Assembly: GCF_019793465.1 (NCBI RefSeq)
Contig: NZ_JAILYJ010000012.1
Coordinates: 62,001-126,000 of the forward strand
Direction of reading: 5' to 3'
DNA: 64,000 bases
Source of the DNA: Rhizobium croatiense
GTDB taxonomy: Bacteria > Pseudomonadota > Alphaproteobacteria > Rhizobiales > Rhizobiaceae
Within the stretch, counting starts at the first letter, position 1; every line of letters starts with the position of its first letter. Both the position numbers and the translations under genes were made by a program. Of this stretch, positions 8,412 to 16,991 are shown piece after piece. Below the pieces are notes generated by a model, which saw only the letters and a list, made by a program, of their open reading frames with translations, did not search any database and was not told the DNA's origin.

Positions 8412-10310
8412 TCAGGTTGCCGATTGCGTCGCCGTCGTCTCCTCCAGCACATCTTCGGGTATATCGTCGAACGAGGCGTAATTGAGGTTATAGAGCCTGG
8501 AGTACAGCTTGCCGTTCTTCATCAGCTGGCGATGGTCACCGCTTTCGATGATCTCGCCGTTCTGCAGCACGATGATGCGATCGGCCTCGCGGATCGTCGC
8601 CAGGCGGTGGGCGATGACCAGGCCGGTACGGTTTTCGAGCAGCTTCACCAGCGCCTTTTGGATCAGCATTTCGGTATAACTGTCGATATTGGCGGTCGCC
8701 TCGTCGAGCACGAGGATCTTCGCGTCCGCCACCAGCGCCCGGGCAAAGCTCAAAAGCTGGCGCTGGCCGAGCGAAAGATTGCCGCCGCGCTCGCCGAGAA
8801 TGCTGTCGTAACCATCGGGCAGGCGCATGATGAAATCATGGGCGCCGACCGCCTTGGCCGCCTCGATCACCTGCTCGCGCGTCGCCTTCAGCTTGTGGTA
8901 GCGGATGTTTTCGAAGACGGTGCCGGTGAAGAGGAAGGGCTCCTGCAGCACCATGGCGATCTGCGCCCCGAGCGAATCCTGCGTCAGGTCACGCACATCG
9001 TGGCCGCCGACCAGCACCTCGCCCTGCTGGACGTCGTAGAAACGATGGATCAGCGACATGCAGCTTGATTTGCCGGAACCCGTCGGCCCGACCAGTGCCA
9101 CCGTCTCGCCGGGATTGACTTTGAAGCTCACATGTTTCAGCACCGGATGCTTCGGATTGTAGCCGAAGACGACGTCCTTGAATTCGACCGAACCGTCCAT
9201 GTCGCGCGACAGCGCCTTGGCGTTGGGTGCGTCCTTGATGTCGACGGGCACGTCGAGCACTTCGGTCAGCCGCTGGCCGGACGCCATGGCGCGCTGCATC
9301 ACCGAATATTGCAGGGTCAGCGACCGGATCGGGTCGAAGAAGCGCTGGATGTAGAACAGGAAGGCGACGAGCACGCCGACATCGAGCGCCTGGTTGAGAA
9401 CGCGGGCGCCGCCGACGACGATGACAAGCGCCATTGCCACGCCCGTCAGGCTGTCGACGATCGGCACCATCACCTGCGCATAACGCGCCGCCGTCAGATG
9501 CGTCTTGAGGTTGGCATGCGCCTTGTCGTCGTAGAGCGTGAAGTTGACGCCCTGCCGGTCCATGCTCTGGACGGCGCGCACGCCATGGATCGCTTCGGCA
9601 AGTGCGCCGTTGGCGACCGAATTGGTCTCATGCGCGGCCATGAAGGATTTGCGGGCGAGCGGCAGCCAGAACAGCCGGACGACGAAGAGCACCGGCAGCA
9701 CCGAGAGCGTCAGCAGCCCCAGCTTGAAATCGAGATAGAGCATCACGAAAACGATGCCGAAGAGCAGCACGATGTCGCCGACCGAAAGCACCGAGGTTTC
9801 GAGGAATTCCTGCATCGAGTTGACGTCGCCCTGCAGGCGCGACATCAGCCGCCCCACTTCGGTCTTGTCCATGAAGGAGAGCGAGACGCGCTGGAGATGC
9901 GAGAACATCGCCTTTCGGATGTCGAAGAGCACCTCTTCCGCGACATTGCCGACCAGCGTCTCCTGAGCGTAGCTTGCCGCATAATTGATAAGGATGGCGA
10001 TGGCGAAGGCGACAATCGCCCAAATCAGCGCCGAAGGATTGCCGCCCGGCGACATGCCGTGGTCGATGGCGTAACGGATGATCAGCGGGATCAGCAACTG
10101 CATCATCGTGAAGGTCAGGACAGCAGCGATCGCCCAGAGCACCTGGGTGCGGTAGGGGTGGACGAAAGCCCAGATGCGCTTGACGATGTTGCCGTCGAAG
10201 GCCTTGCCGAACATTTCCTCCTCGACGCGGTGCGAACCGACCACCGCCCGCGGCGGCCGGCGCCCATCCTCGCGCACGTCGGGACGCTCTGTTTCCAGTT
10301 CCTCGGCCAT
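8412..10310 (-). CDS. ABC exporter half-transporter, permease-ATPase fusion (canonical Walker B subunit)
   Basis: 632 residues: an N-terminal six-helix type IV exporter membrane domain and a C-terminal nucleotide-binding domain. Walker A is GPTGSGKSS and Walker B is ILVLDEATANID with the catalytic Glu. The H-loop is VIAHRL. The signature is LSLGQ instead of LSGGQ. The gene upstream encodes a second half-transporter with LSGGQ but Asp in place of the catalytic Glu. The two therefore look like one heterodimer with one active and one degenerate ATP site, as in BmrCD or TM287/288. The ATG at 10310 has GGAGGAACGACG upstream. The substrate is unknown; drug or lipid export is usual. Confidence 0.9.
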   Translation of the reverse strand: MAEELETERPDVREDGRRPPRAVVGSHRVEEEMFGKAFDGNIVKRIWAFVHPYRTQVLWAIAAVLTFTMMQLLIPLIIRYAIDHGMSPGGNPSALIWAIVAFAIAILINYAASYAQETLVGNVAEEVLFDIRKAMFSHLQRVSLSFMDKTEVGRLMSRLQGDVNSMQEFLETSVLSVGDIVLLFGIVFVMLYLDFKLGLLTLSVLPVLFVVRLFWLPLARKSFMAAHETNSVANGALAEAIHGVRAVQSMDRQGVNFTLYDDKAHANLKTHLTAARYAQVMVPIVDSLTGVAMALVIVVGGARVLNQALDVGVLVAFLFYIQRFFDPIRSLTLQYSVMQRAMASGQRLTEVLDVPVDIKDAPNAKALSRDMDGSVEFKDVVFGYNPKHPVLKHVSFKVNPGETVALVGPTGSGKSSCMSLIHRFYDVQQGEVLVGGHDVRDLTQDSLGAQIAMVLQEPFLFTGTVFENIRYHKLKATREQVIEAAKAVGAHDFIMRLPDGYDSILGERGGNLSLGQRQLLSFARALVADAKILVLDEATANIDSYTEMLIQKALVKLLENRTGLVIAHRLATIREADRIIVLQNGEIIESGDHRQLMKNGKLYSRLYNLNYASFDDIPEDVLEETTATQSAT

Positions 10311-10369
10311 CGTCGTTCCTCCTGCGGCCAACACTTGAGGGTGGTCCGCACATCAATTGCTTGTCCGCG

Positions 10370-10532
10370 CTTCTCCCCAGCGGGGAGAAGGTGCCCGAAG
10401 GGCGGATGAGGGGGCCACACGGCACGCCCCCGTTTGCCCTTCGCTTCCGCTCAGCGCACTCGTCGCTATCGCTCCTCGCCCCCTCATCGCCTCGCTTTGC
10501 TCGGCACTTCTCCCCGGTGGGAGAAGAGGGGA
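10370..10532. repeat. RIME-like palindromic repeat (two inverted units)
   Basis: Starts with the hairpin CTTCTCCCCAGCGGGGAGAAG followed by GTGCCCGAAGGGCGGATGAGG. An inverted partner (CCCCTCATCGCC ... ACTTCTCCCCGGTGGGAGAAG) ends at 10532. It fills the gap between the two ABC exporter genes. The same sequence family recurs near 25.06, 46.6 and 55.0 kb and matches the rhizobial intergenic mosaic elements (RIME). Confidence 0.75.
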
Positions 10533-10533
10533 G

Positions 10534-12387
10534 TTACGCACTCAGCACTTCATCGCCCGGCCGCACCTGCAGGTCGTAGAGCGCCTTGTAGCGGCCGCCG
10601 AGCGCAAGCAGCGCCTGATGCGTGCCGCGCTCGACGATCCTTCCGTCTTCGACGAACAGGATCAGGTCGGCATGCATCAGCGAGCTCAGGCGATGGGCGA
10701 CGATGATCGTCACCCGGTCGGCAGCATAGCGGCGCATGGCGCTGCGGATGCGCTGTTCGGTCGCCGCGTCGATTGCCGCCGTCGAATCGTCGAACACCAT
10801 CACCGCCGGCTTCAGCATCAGCGCGCGGGCGATCGACAGGCGCTGCCGCTGGCCGCCGGATAGCGATACGCCGCGTTCGCCGACGACGGTGCCGTAGCCG
10901 ATGGGGAGGCCGAGCACGTAATTGTGCAGCTGGGCGCTTTCGCTGGCGCGTTCGATGCGGCCTTCCTTGGCCCAGGGGTCGCCATAGGCGATGTTGTTCT
11001 CGATCGTCGTCGTGAACAGGAAGGAATCCTGCTGCACGACGGCAACGGCCCGGCGCAGCGACTGCAGCGTCGCCTTGCGGATATCCTGGCCGTCGATGGT
11101 GATCCTGCCGCCGCTGACGTCGTAGAAACGCGGGATCAGATGGGCGATGGTCGATTTGCCGCTGCCGGGCGGCCCGACGATGCCGATCGTCTGGCCGCGC
11201 CTGGCTTCGAAGGAGACATCCTGCAGCACAGTGCGCTTTTCCGAGCCAGGATAGGCGAAGCTGACATTCTCGAAGCGCAGCACGCCATCCGTCACCGCCA
11301 GTTCCCTGGCATCCGGCGCGTCCTTGATCGCGATGTCGAGGTCGAGCAGGGCAAAGAGGCGCGAGCCGCAGGTGGAGGCGCGGGCAAAGGCGTTGACCAT
11401 CAGGCCGAGCTGGCGCACCGGCATCTGCAGGATGGTCATGAAGGTCAGGAACGAGGCGAGCGTGCCGACGGTGATCTCGCCCGACATTACCTTGCCGCCG
11501 CCGATCCAGAGCACGAGGCCCATGGCGGTGAAGAAGGAAAAGGTCATGGCGCTGGTATTGGTGACGCGGATGCCGACGCGCTGATGGGCGAGCGCCAGGG
11601 CATTCTTCGAGGCCGCATCGAATTTCGTGAGCTCGTGCTCCTGCGCGGCAAAGGCGCGCACGACGCGGATGCCGCCGAGATTCTCCTCCATGATGCGGGT
11701 CAGCACCGACAGCCGCTCCTGCAGATCGAGCCAGGTGGCGCGCAGCCTGAGCTGCGTCACCGAGGAACGCCAGCCGACGAAGGGCACGAAGGAGAGCGCC
11801 AGCAGCCCGAGCACGACATCAGTCGACAGCAGCAGATAGGCGCCGATGCCGATCAGGATCGTGAGCAGGATCATGCGCACCAGGGCGGTGGAAAAATACA
11901 TGCGCACGCCTTCGAGATCGAGCAGCCCGACGGTGATCAGGTCGCCGGAATGCACCGTGTCGTGAAAGCTGAAGGAGAGACGCTGGATCTTTTCGTAGCA
12001 GGCCAGGCGCAGCTCGTAGCCTATGTGATGGCCGACGGCTTCGCTGTAATAGTTCTGCACCATGGTGAAGAGGCCGCGCAGCACGCTGGCGCCGAGCAGC
12101 AGCAAGGCCGTGGTCAGCAGCGCGTCCTGCGCCGCCTGGCCCGCCGCCCCGCCGCCCATTGCCATCTGCGTGTGGTCGACGGCCTGGCCGAGAAGCCGGG
12201 GGATCATCAGCTGGAAGGTCGAGGCGACAAGAGTTGCGCCGATCGCAAAACCCGCCTGCCAGGGGTGGCGGAGGGCCATCACGGTGATGCGCACCAGTGT
12301 ATAGAGGCCTCGGCCCCAGCCTGCCGCAGTTGCAAGCGCCATCGAAGCCGAAGGCTTCGTCGCACGTGTTAACGCATCGCTGCTCAC
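10534..12387 (-). CDS. ABC exporter half-transporter, permease-ATPase fusion (degenerate Walker B subunit)
   Basis: 617 residues: exporter membrane domain followed by a nucleotide-binding domain with Walker A GPPGSGKST, signature LSGGQRQRLSIARAL and H-loop VAHRL. Walker B reads VMVFDDSTAAID, with Asp where the catalytic Glu should be. Together with the LSLGQ of the downstream partner this forms the degenerate site of a heterodimer. I chose the GTG at 12387 (VSSDALTRATK) with GGAAAAACACC upstream. The frame continues to 13188, but that extension lies antisense to the flavoprotein gene at 12619 and is not protein-like. The two exporter genes are separated by a RIME-like repeat, so expression of the second may be modulated there. 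Confidence 0.9.
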   Translation of the reverse strand: MSSDALTRATKPSASMALATAAGWGRGLYTLVRITVMALRHPWQAGFAIGATLVASTFQLMIPRLLGQAVDHTQMAMGGGAAGQAAQDALLTTALLLLGASVLRGLFTMVQNYYSEAVGHHIGYELRLACYEKIQRLSFSFHDTVHSGDLITVGLLDLEGVRMYFSTALVRMILLTILIGIGAYLLLSTDVVLGLLALSFVPFVGWRSSVTQLRLRATWLDLQERLSVLTRIMEENLGGIRVVRAFAAQEHELTKFDAASKNALALAHQRVGIRVTNTSAMTFSFFTAMGLVLWIGGGKVMSGEITVGTLASFLTFMTILQMPVRQLGLMVNAFARASTCGSRLFALLDLDIAIKDAPDARELAVTDGVLRFENVSFAYPGSEKRTVLQDVSFEARRGQTIGIVGPPGSGKSTIAHLIPRFYDVSGGRITIDGQDIRKATLQSLRRAVAVVQQDSFLFTTTIENNIAYGDPWAKEGRIERASESAQLHNYVLGLPIGYGTVVGERGVSLSGGQRQRLSIARALMLKPAVMVFDDSTAAIDAATEQRIRSAMRRYAADRVTIIVAHRLSSLMHADLILFVEDGRIVERGTHQALLALGGRYKALYDLQVRPGDEVLSA

Positions 12388-12618
12388 GGTGTTTTTCCAA
12401 TAGATGTGTGCTCGGACGCTGGCCCGAAAAGACGGCAAATCCATGAAGGGATTGATAGCACCGTCACTTTTGCCGATTCCATTTGGCGGTTCAAGTAAAG
12501 AATTCACCAACTGGTTATTTTTGCGTGAGGCCGCCTCGCATGCCCTGCGGGAACAATCGGCGCGCGGGTGGGTTGCAGCAGGCAGGACCTGTCGGGCAAC
12601 CGTTACCGGAGAGATACG

Positions 12619-13236
12619 ATGCCGCTGAAAGCCCTTGCTCTCAACGCCACGCTGAAGACCAGCGACGCCGAGGATCCATCTTCCACCGACCGGATGATCG
12701 GTCTCATCGACAAGGCGATGTCGGAATACGGGGTCGTGACCGAAGTGCTCCGCCTTGCCGATTTCAACGTCAAGCCGGGCGTCGCGTCGGATGAGGGCGA
12801 AGGCGACGATTGGCCCGATATTCGCGCAAAGCTGCTCGACGCCGATATCCTGCTGCTGGCGACGCCGATCTGGCTCGGCCAGCCGTCCAGCGTCTGCAAG
12901 CGGGCGCTCGAGCGCATGGACGCCTTCCTCGATGAGACGGACGATCAGGGCCGGATGGTTTCCTATGGCAGGGTCGCGGCCGTTGCCGTCGCCGGCAACG
13001 AGGACGGCGCCCATCACGTGTCGGCCGAACTCTATCAGGCGCTGAACGATGTCGGCTTCACCATCCCGGCCAATGCCGTTGCCTATTGGGTTGGAGAGGC
13101 GATGGGTTCCACCAATTTCGTCGATCTCGACAAGGTGCCGAAGGTCGTGACGAAAGCCGTCGACATGCTGGCGCGCAACACGGCGCATCTGGCGGGCCTA
13201 TTGAAGGCGAAGCAATATCCGGGCGAGGACCGTTGA
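12619..13236 (+). CDS. NADPH-dependent FMN reductase / flavodoxin-like protein
   Basis: 205 residues with a flavodoxin-like fold: LKALALNATLKTSD at the phosphate-binding first strand, ADILLLATPIWLGQPSSVCKRALERMD in the middle (a typical flavin-ring contact loop of this family) and VAAVAVAGNEDGAHH. Members transfer electrons from NAD(P)H to quinones, azo dyes or other acceptors using FMN. The ATG at 12619 has GGAGAGATACG upstream; the frame extends 51 bp further without a site. It is divergent from the ABC exporter pair. The physiological substrate is unknown. Confidence 0.8.
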   Translation: MPLKALALNATLKTSDAEDPSSTDRMIGLIDKAMSEYGVVTEVLRLADFNVKPGVASDEGEGDDWPDIRAKLLDADILLLATPIWLGQPSSVCKRALERMDAFLDETDDQGRMVSYGRVAAVAVAGNEDGAHHVSAELYQALNDVGFTIPANAVAYWVGEAMGSTNFVDLDKVPKVVTKAVDMLARNTAHLAGLLKAKQYPGEDR

Positions 13237-13348
13237 GGCTCGGTCACTGGTCACGCTTTTAAAATTACAATTAATTCAATTAGTTATGGAAATTGGCAAC
13301 AAAGTTCTTGCCAGGTGGGCTGTTTCGCGCTTTCATACACGACCAGTT

Positions 13349-13361
13349 TGATAGACTATCA
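13349..13361. promoter_or_regulatory. 13-bp palindrome
   Basis: TGATAGACTATCA: 6-bp arms around a single central base, directly before a terminator hairpin. Confidence 0.35.
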
Positions 13362-13362
13362 G

Positions 13363-13386
13363 CGAGGGGAGTTGCCCCTCGTTTTC
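13363..13386 (+). terminator. Rho-independent terminator (orphan)
   Basis: CGAGGGG-AGTTG-CCCCTCG stem-loop (13363-13381) followed by TTTTC. It lies 127 bp after the flavoprotein gene and 140 bp before the next gene, so it ends either the flavoprotein transcript or an unannotated RNA. Confidence 0.7.
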
Positions 13387-13525
13387 TTGCGGGCTCGCCT
13401 GATCGGACCCGATGCTGCGGCAGCCGTGGATTGCCGCATGACCCTCATCAACGCGTGGCCGGATGTTCATGCGTTGAAACCTCGATCGACCCCAAGGGTG
13501 CTGATGAAGCCGCAAAGGAGTTGCG

Positions 13526-14932
13526 ATGACGGTTCAGGGACTTTTCTCCGCAAGGGCCAATGCGGCGGCGCAGATATCAGTCGTTCCGCGCATTGCGATC
13601 GTCGGGCGCGGCTTCTCCGGCATGATGACGGCCATTGCGCTGATGAGGACGGTGCGCGCACCCTTCCACCTGCAGCTGTTCGATCCGAATTCCTCGGTCA
13701 GCGGCGGCCAGGCGCTCGCCTCTGCCCGTGCCTCGACCATCCTCAATACTCGCGTTCGCGATCTCTCGGTCTCGGTCGGCGACAGCGACGATTTCAACGA
13801 CTGGCTCTGTAGCAACGCCGCCTTCCGCGCCGCCGTGCCGGCCGCCATTCCGGGTTTCCGGCAGATCTTCGTGCCGAAGGAAATCTTCAGCGATTACGTC
13901 TACCAGCGCTTTTCCGAAGCGCTGGCGGCGCGCCGGGACATCACCGTTCAGGTCTGCAACGATCCTGTGGTGACGATCCGCCGCAGCCACGGCAACCGCT
14001 TCCTGCTCGAAAGCACCAATCCGTCCAATCCGCTGTTCGATACGGTGATCCTCGCCACCGGCTACGGTCTCAGCGGTCCGCATGCCGAGGCGCCGGATGC
14101 TTCGCCGGTCCGCGCCCAGCGCCTCGTCGCGCGGCCGCATGCGGTGCTGCTCGGCAGCGGCATCCGCGTCGTCGACCAGCTGCTGCAGCTGCGCGATTCC
14201 GGCTATGCTGGCCAGGTGACGATCCTTTCGCGACACGGTTTTCTGCCGCAGAGCCACACGCCGAACGCCGCCGATCCGGTCTTTCCGGCCGAAGCGCTGC
14301 CCGAGAGCCTGCCTGATATCGTGCGCTTCATCCGGCAGGCCTGTCGCGAGGCGGAAGAAGAGGGGCGAAGCTGGCAATCGGTGATGAACGGCCTGCGGAA
14401 ACACGCCCGCTCGCTCTGGCGCTCGCTGCCGGCCCGCGACAAACATCAGTTCAACCGGCATTTGCGAGCGATCTACGACAGCCATCGCAACCGCCTGCCG
14501 GAGGCCATGCACCTGCGCCTGCAGCGCGAGCTTGCCGAAGGCCGCACGGTGCTGCGCCGCGGCCGGGTCGGTCGCAGGGGCCTGAGCGGCCTGTTTTTCA
14601 CACCGGCGGGATCCTCTGCCGAGGAGGTGATCCATGCCGAGCGCATCATCGATTGCCGCTGCCAGGCGCCGGATCTCTCGGCGCCGCTGATGCAAAGCCT
14701 GTTTTCCGCCGGCCTTGCCATGCCGGACGAACTCTCGCTCGGACTGGCGGTCACTGCGCGGGGCGAGCCCTTCCTGGATGACGGTTCGACGGTTGCCGGG
14801 CTCTTTGCCGTCGGTCCGCTCGGCCTCGGTAGCCTGCCCGATATCGATCTCGTGCCCGAGATCGTCTCGCAGGCCTATGCCGCGGCCGAGCGGATCGGCG
14901 AGCGCTTCTATCCGCAAGTCAAGGCGGTTTGA
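13526..14932 (+). CDS. FAD/NAD(P)-binding protein (NAD_binding_9 type)
   Basis: 468 residues. It starts with a Rossmann dinucleotide-binding motif (PRIAIVGRGFSGMMTAIALM) and carries the family segment GGQALASARASTILNTRVRDLS. A second nucleotide-binding-like stretch is VILATGYGLSG, and the C-terminus has GLFAVGPLGLGSLPDIDLVPEIV. Proteins of this group resemble hydroxyacylglutathione- or lysine-oxidising flavoproteins, but their reaction in rhizobia is not established. AAAGGAG lies 5 nt before the ATG. It is 69 bp upstream of the sensor kinase gene. Confidence 0.8.
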   Translation: MTVQGLFSARANAAAQISVVPRIAIVGRGFSGMMTAIALMRTVRAPFHLQLFDPNSSVSGGQALASARASTILNTRVRDLSVSVGDSDDFNDWLCSNAAFRAAVPAAIPGFRQIFVPKEIFSDYVYQRFSEALAARRDITVQVCNDPVVTIRRSHGNRFLLESTNPSNPLFDTVILATGYGLSGPHAEAPDASPVRAQRLVARPHAVLLGSGIRVVDQLLQLRDSGYAGQVTILSRHGFLPQSHTPNAADPVFPAEALPESLPDIVRFIRQACREAEEEGRSWQSVMNGLRKHARSLWRSLPARDKHQFNRHLRAIYDSHRNRLPEAMHLRLQRELAEGRTVLRRGRVGRRGLSGLFFTPAGSSAEEVIHAERIIDCRCQAPDLSAPLMQSLFSAGLAMPDELSLGLAVTARGEPFLDDGSTVAGLFAVGPLGLGSLPDIDLVPEIVSQAYAAAERIGERFYPQVKAV

Positions 14933-14949
14933 AAAAGTGTGATCTTTTC

Positions 14950-14974
14950 GGAACCATCTGCACCCCGCCGCGTT
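14950..14974 (+). promoter_or_regulatory. EcfG (general stress sigma)-type promoter
   Basis: GGAAC (14950-14954), 16-nt spacer, CGTT (14971-14974), 28 bp before the ATG of the hybrid histidine kinase. Exact match to the alphaproteobacterial EcfG consensus and the second such site in the window. Confidence 0.75.
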
Positions 14975-15001
14975 GAAAGCGCTGGTGACCGAGAGGGGCA
15001 G

Positions 15002-16939
15002 ATGGAAGTGCTGGATCGACATGATACGTCTCTTCACGAAGAGGGGCGCTTTCGCCTTCTGGTCGATGCCATCACCGACTACGCGATCTACATGCTGAGC
15101 CCCGAAGGCATCGTCACCAGCTGGAATACCGGCGCTCAGCGCTTCAAGGGCTATAAGCCTTCGGAAATTCTCGGCGAACATTTTTCCCGTTTTTATGTCG
15201 AAGAGGATCGCGCGGCCGGAATTCCCGAGCGCGCGCTTGCCACGGCGCTCGAGCAGGGACGGTTCGAGGGGGAGGGCTGGCGCCAGCGCAAGGACGGCAG
15301 CCGCTTCTGGGCGCATGTCGTCATCGATCCGATCCGCCGCCCCTCCGGCGAGCTTATCGGCTTTGCCAAGATCACCCGCGATCTGACCGAACGCAGGGCA
15401 GCCGAAAACGCGATCCGTCAGAGTGAGGAACAGTTCCGCCGGCTTGTCCAGGGCGTCTCGGACTACGCGATCTACATGCTCGATCCCAATGGCAATGTCA
15501 GCAGCTGGAATTCCGGCGCCGAGCGGATCAAGGGCTATCGGCCGGATGAAATCATCGGCCGGCATTTCTCGACTTTCTATACGCCGGAGGACCGCGCCGC
15601 CGGCCTGCCGGAGACCGCGCTTCGCGTCGCCTGCGTCGAAGGCCGGTTCGAGCGGGAAGGCTGGCGTGTCCGCAAGGACGGCACCCGCTTCTGGGCCAGC
15701 ATCGTCGTCGACGTCATCCGCGGTGATGACGGCGACGTGCTCGGTTTTGCCAAGATCACCCGCGATATCACCGAGAAGATGGAGACGCAGCGGGCGCTGG
15801 AGCAGGCGCGCGAAGAGCTTTTCCAATCGCAGAAGATGGAGGCGATCGGTCAGCTGACCGGCGGTATCGCCCATGATTTCAACAATCTGCTGATGGCCGT
15901 GCTCGGCAGCCTGGAGATCCTGAAGAAGCGCATGCCGCAGGATCTGTCGCTGACATCGCTGGTCGACAATGCCATGCAGGGCGCCCAGCGGGGAGCGGCC
16001 TTGACCCAGCGCATGCTGGCCTTCTCCCGCCGGCAGGAATTGCACATGGAGCCGCTCGACGTCTCCGGCCTGGTGCGCGGGATGATGGATATTCTGAGCC
16101 GTTCGCTCGGCCCCCTCACCACGATCGAGACCTACTTCCCCGTCCGGCTACCGACCATCCTCACCGATCCGAACCAGCTGGAGATGGCGATCCTCAACCT
16201 CGTCGTCAACGCCCGCGACGCCATGCCGGCCGGCGGCCGCATCGTGCTGCGCGCCTCCGAAGAATCGATCGCCGCCGGCAAGGGGCCGCTGTCCGCCGGC
16301 CGCTATATCAGGATCGCGGTGATCGATGAAGGCGAGGGCATGGATGCGAAGACGCTGGAGCAGGCGGTCACGCCGTTCTTCACCACCAAGGGTGTCGGCA
16401 AGGGCACCGGTCTCGGCCTTTCCATGGTGCAGGGTCTTGCCACCCAGTCCGGCGGCCGGCTGATGCTGAAGAGCAGCCCGGGCCAAGGGACGACGGCGGA
16501 ATTGTGGTTCCCGGTCGCGACCGTCGAACAGAGAACCGCGGCGCCGGCCGACGTGCCGCAGCCGGACGATGATGCACAGCGCCGGCTGCGCATCGTCGCC
16601 GTCGATGACGACGGCCTGGTGCTGATGAACACGACGCTGATGCTGGAGGATCTCGGCCACACCGTTTTTGAGGCGATGGCCGGTCCCGAGGCGCTCGACA
16701 TCCTGCGCAAGGAGCTCGTCGATCTGGTCATCTGCGATCACGCCATGCCGCGCATGACCGGGGCGCAGCTCGCCGAGGCGATCCGCAGCGAGTGGCCCGA
16801 GATGCCGATCATCCTCGCCACCGGTTACGCCGATCTGCCCGACGGCGACGGCGCCGCCAATCTGCCCCGGCTCGGCAAACCCTTCTCGCAGGCACAGCTC
16901 GCCGATGCGATCAGCCGGGTCGCTGCTCAAGGCGCGTGA
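15002..16939 (+). CDS. Double-PAS hybrid sensor histidine kinase / response regulator
   Basis: 645-residue soluble kinase without membrane segments. Two tandem PAS-PAC repeats (about residues 10-130 and 140-260) share near-identical blocks such as SDYAIYML and ITRDITE. The HisKA domain has the phospho-accepting His at about residue 291 in GGIAHDFNNLL. The ATPase domain follows (VVNARDAM, GEGMD, GTGLGLSMVQG). A C-terminal receiver has Asp at about residue 579 in VICDHAMPRMTG. I chose the ATG at 15002 because AGAGGGGCAG precedes it and an EcfG-type promoter sits 28 bp upstream; the frame opens at 14939 but that would put the promoter inside the gene. Probably a cytosolic redox, light or ligand sensor feeding the stress response. 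Confidence 0.9.
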   Translation: MEVLDRHDTSLHEEGRFRLLVDAITDYAIYMLSPEGIVTSWNTGAQRFKGYKPSEILGEHFSRFYVEEDRAAGIPERALATALEQGRFEGEGWRQRKDGSRFWAHVVIDPIRRPSGELIGFAKITRDLTERRAAENAIRQSEEQFRRLVQGVSDYAIYMLDPNGNVSSWNSGAERIKGYRPDEIIGRHFSTFYTPEDRAAGLPETALRVACVEGRFEREGWRVRKDGTRFWASIVVDVIRGDDGDVLGFAKITRDITEKMETQRALEQAREELFQSQKMEAIGQLTGGIAHDFNNLLMAVLGSLEILKKRMPQDLSLTSLVDNAMQGAQRGAALTQRMLAFSRRQELHMEPLDVSGLVRGMMDILSRSLGPLTTIETYFPVRLPTILTDPNQLEMAILNLVVNARDAMPAGGRIVLRASEESIAAGKGPLSAGRYIRIAVIDEGEGMDAKTLEQAVTPFFTTKGVGKGTGLGLSMVQGLATQSGGRLMLKSSPGQGTTAELWFPVATVEQRTAAPADVPQPDDDAQRRLRIVAVDDDGLVLMNTTLMLEDLGHTVFEAMAGPEALDILRKELVDLVICDHAMPRMTGAQLAEAIRSEWPEMPIILATGYADLPDGDGAANLPRLGKPFSQAQLADAISRVAAQGA

Positions 16940-16991
16940 GGGCGGGCTGGATTCTGACGTGCGTTGCTTCGCCACGTTCCGAATGCCTGCG

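Larger units (their letters stand above)
13237..13525. other. Intergenic region with palindrome and terminator
   Basis: 289 bp. An AT-rich stretch (13260-13295) is followed by GGCAA-N8-TTGCC, the perfect palindrome TGATAG-A-CTATCA (13349-13361) and a rho-independent terminator (13363-13386). No good reading frame. It may encode a short RNA or be the regulated leader of the gene at 13526. Confidence 0.5.

Noticed and set aside
12388..13188. Upstream extension of the ABC exporter gene (open to 13188)
   Set aside because: It is antisense to the flavoprotein gene, has no membrane or signal features, and a GTG with a plausible ribosome-binding site exists at 12387.
13577..16045. Minus-strand open frame of 822 codons
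   Set aside because: It lies antisense to the FAD protein and sensor kinase genes, which have complete domains. Long antisense frames are common in GC-rich DNA and this one is His/Asp/Arg-rich without family motifs.
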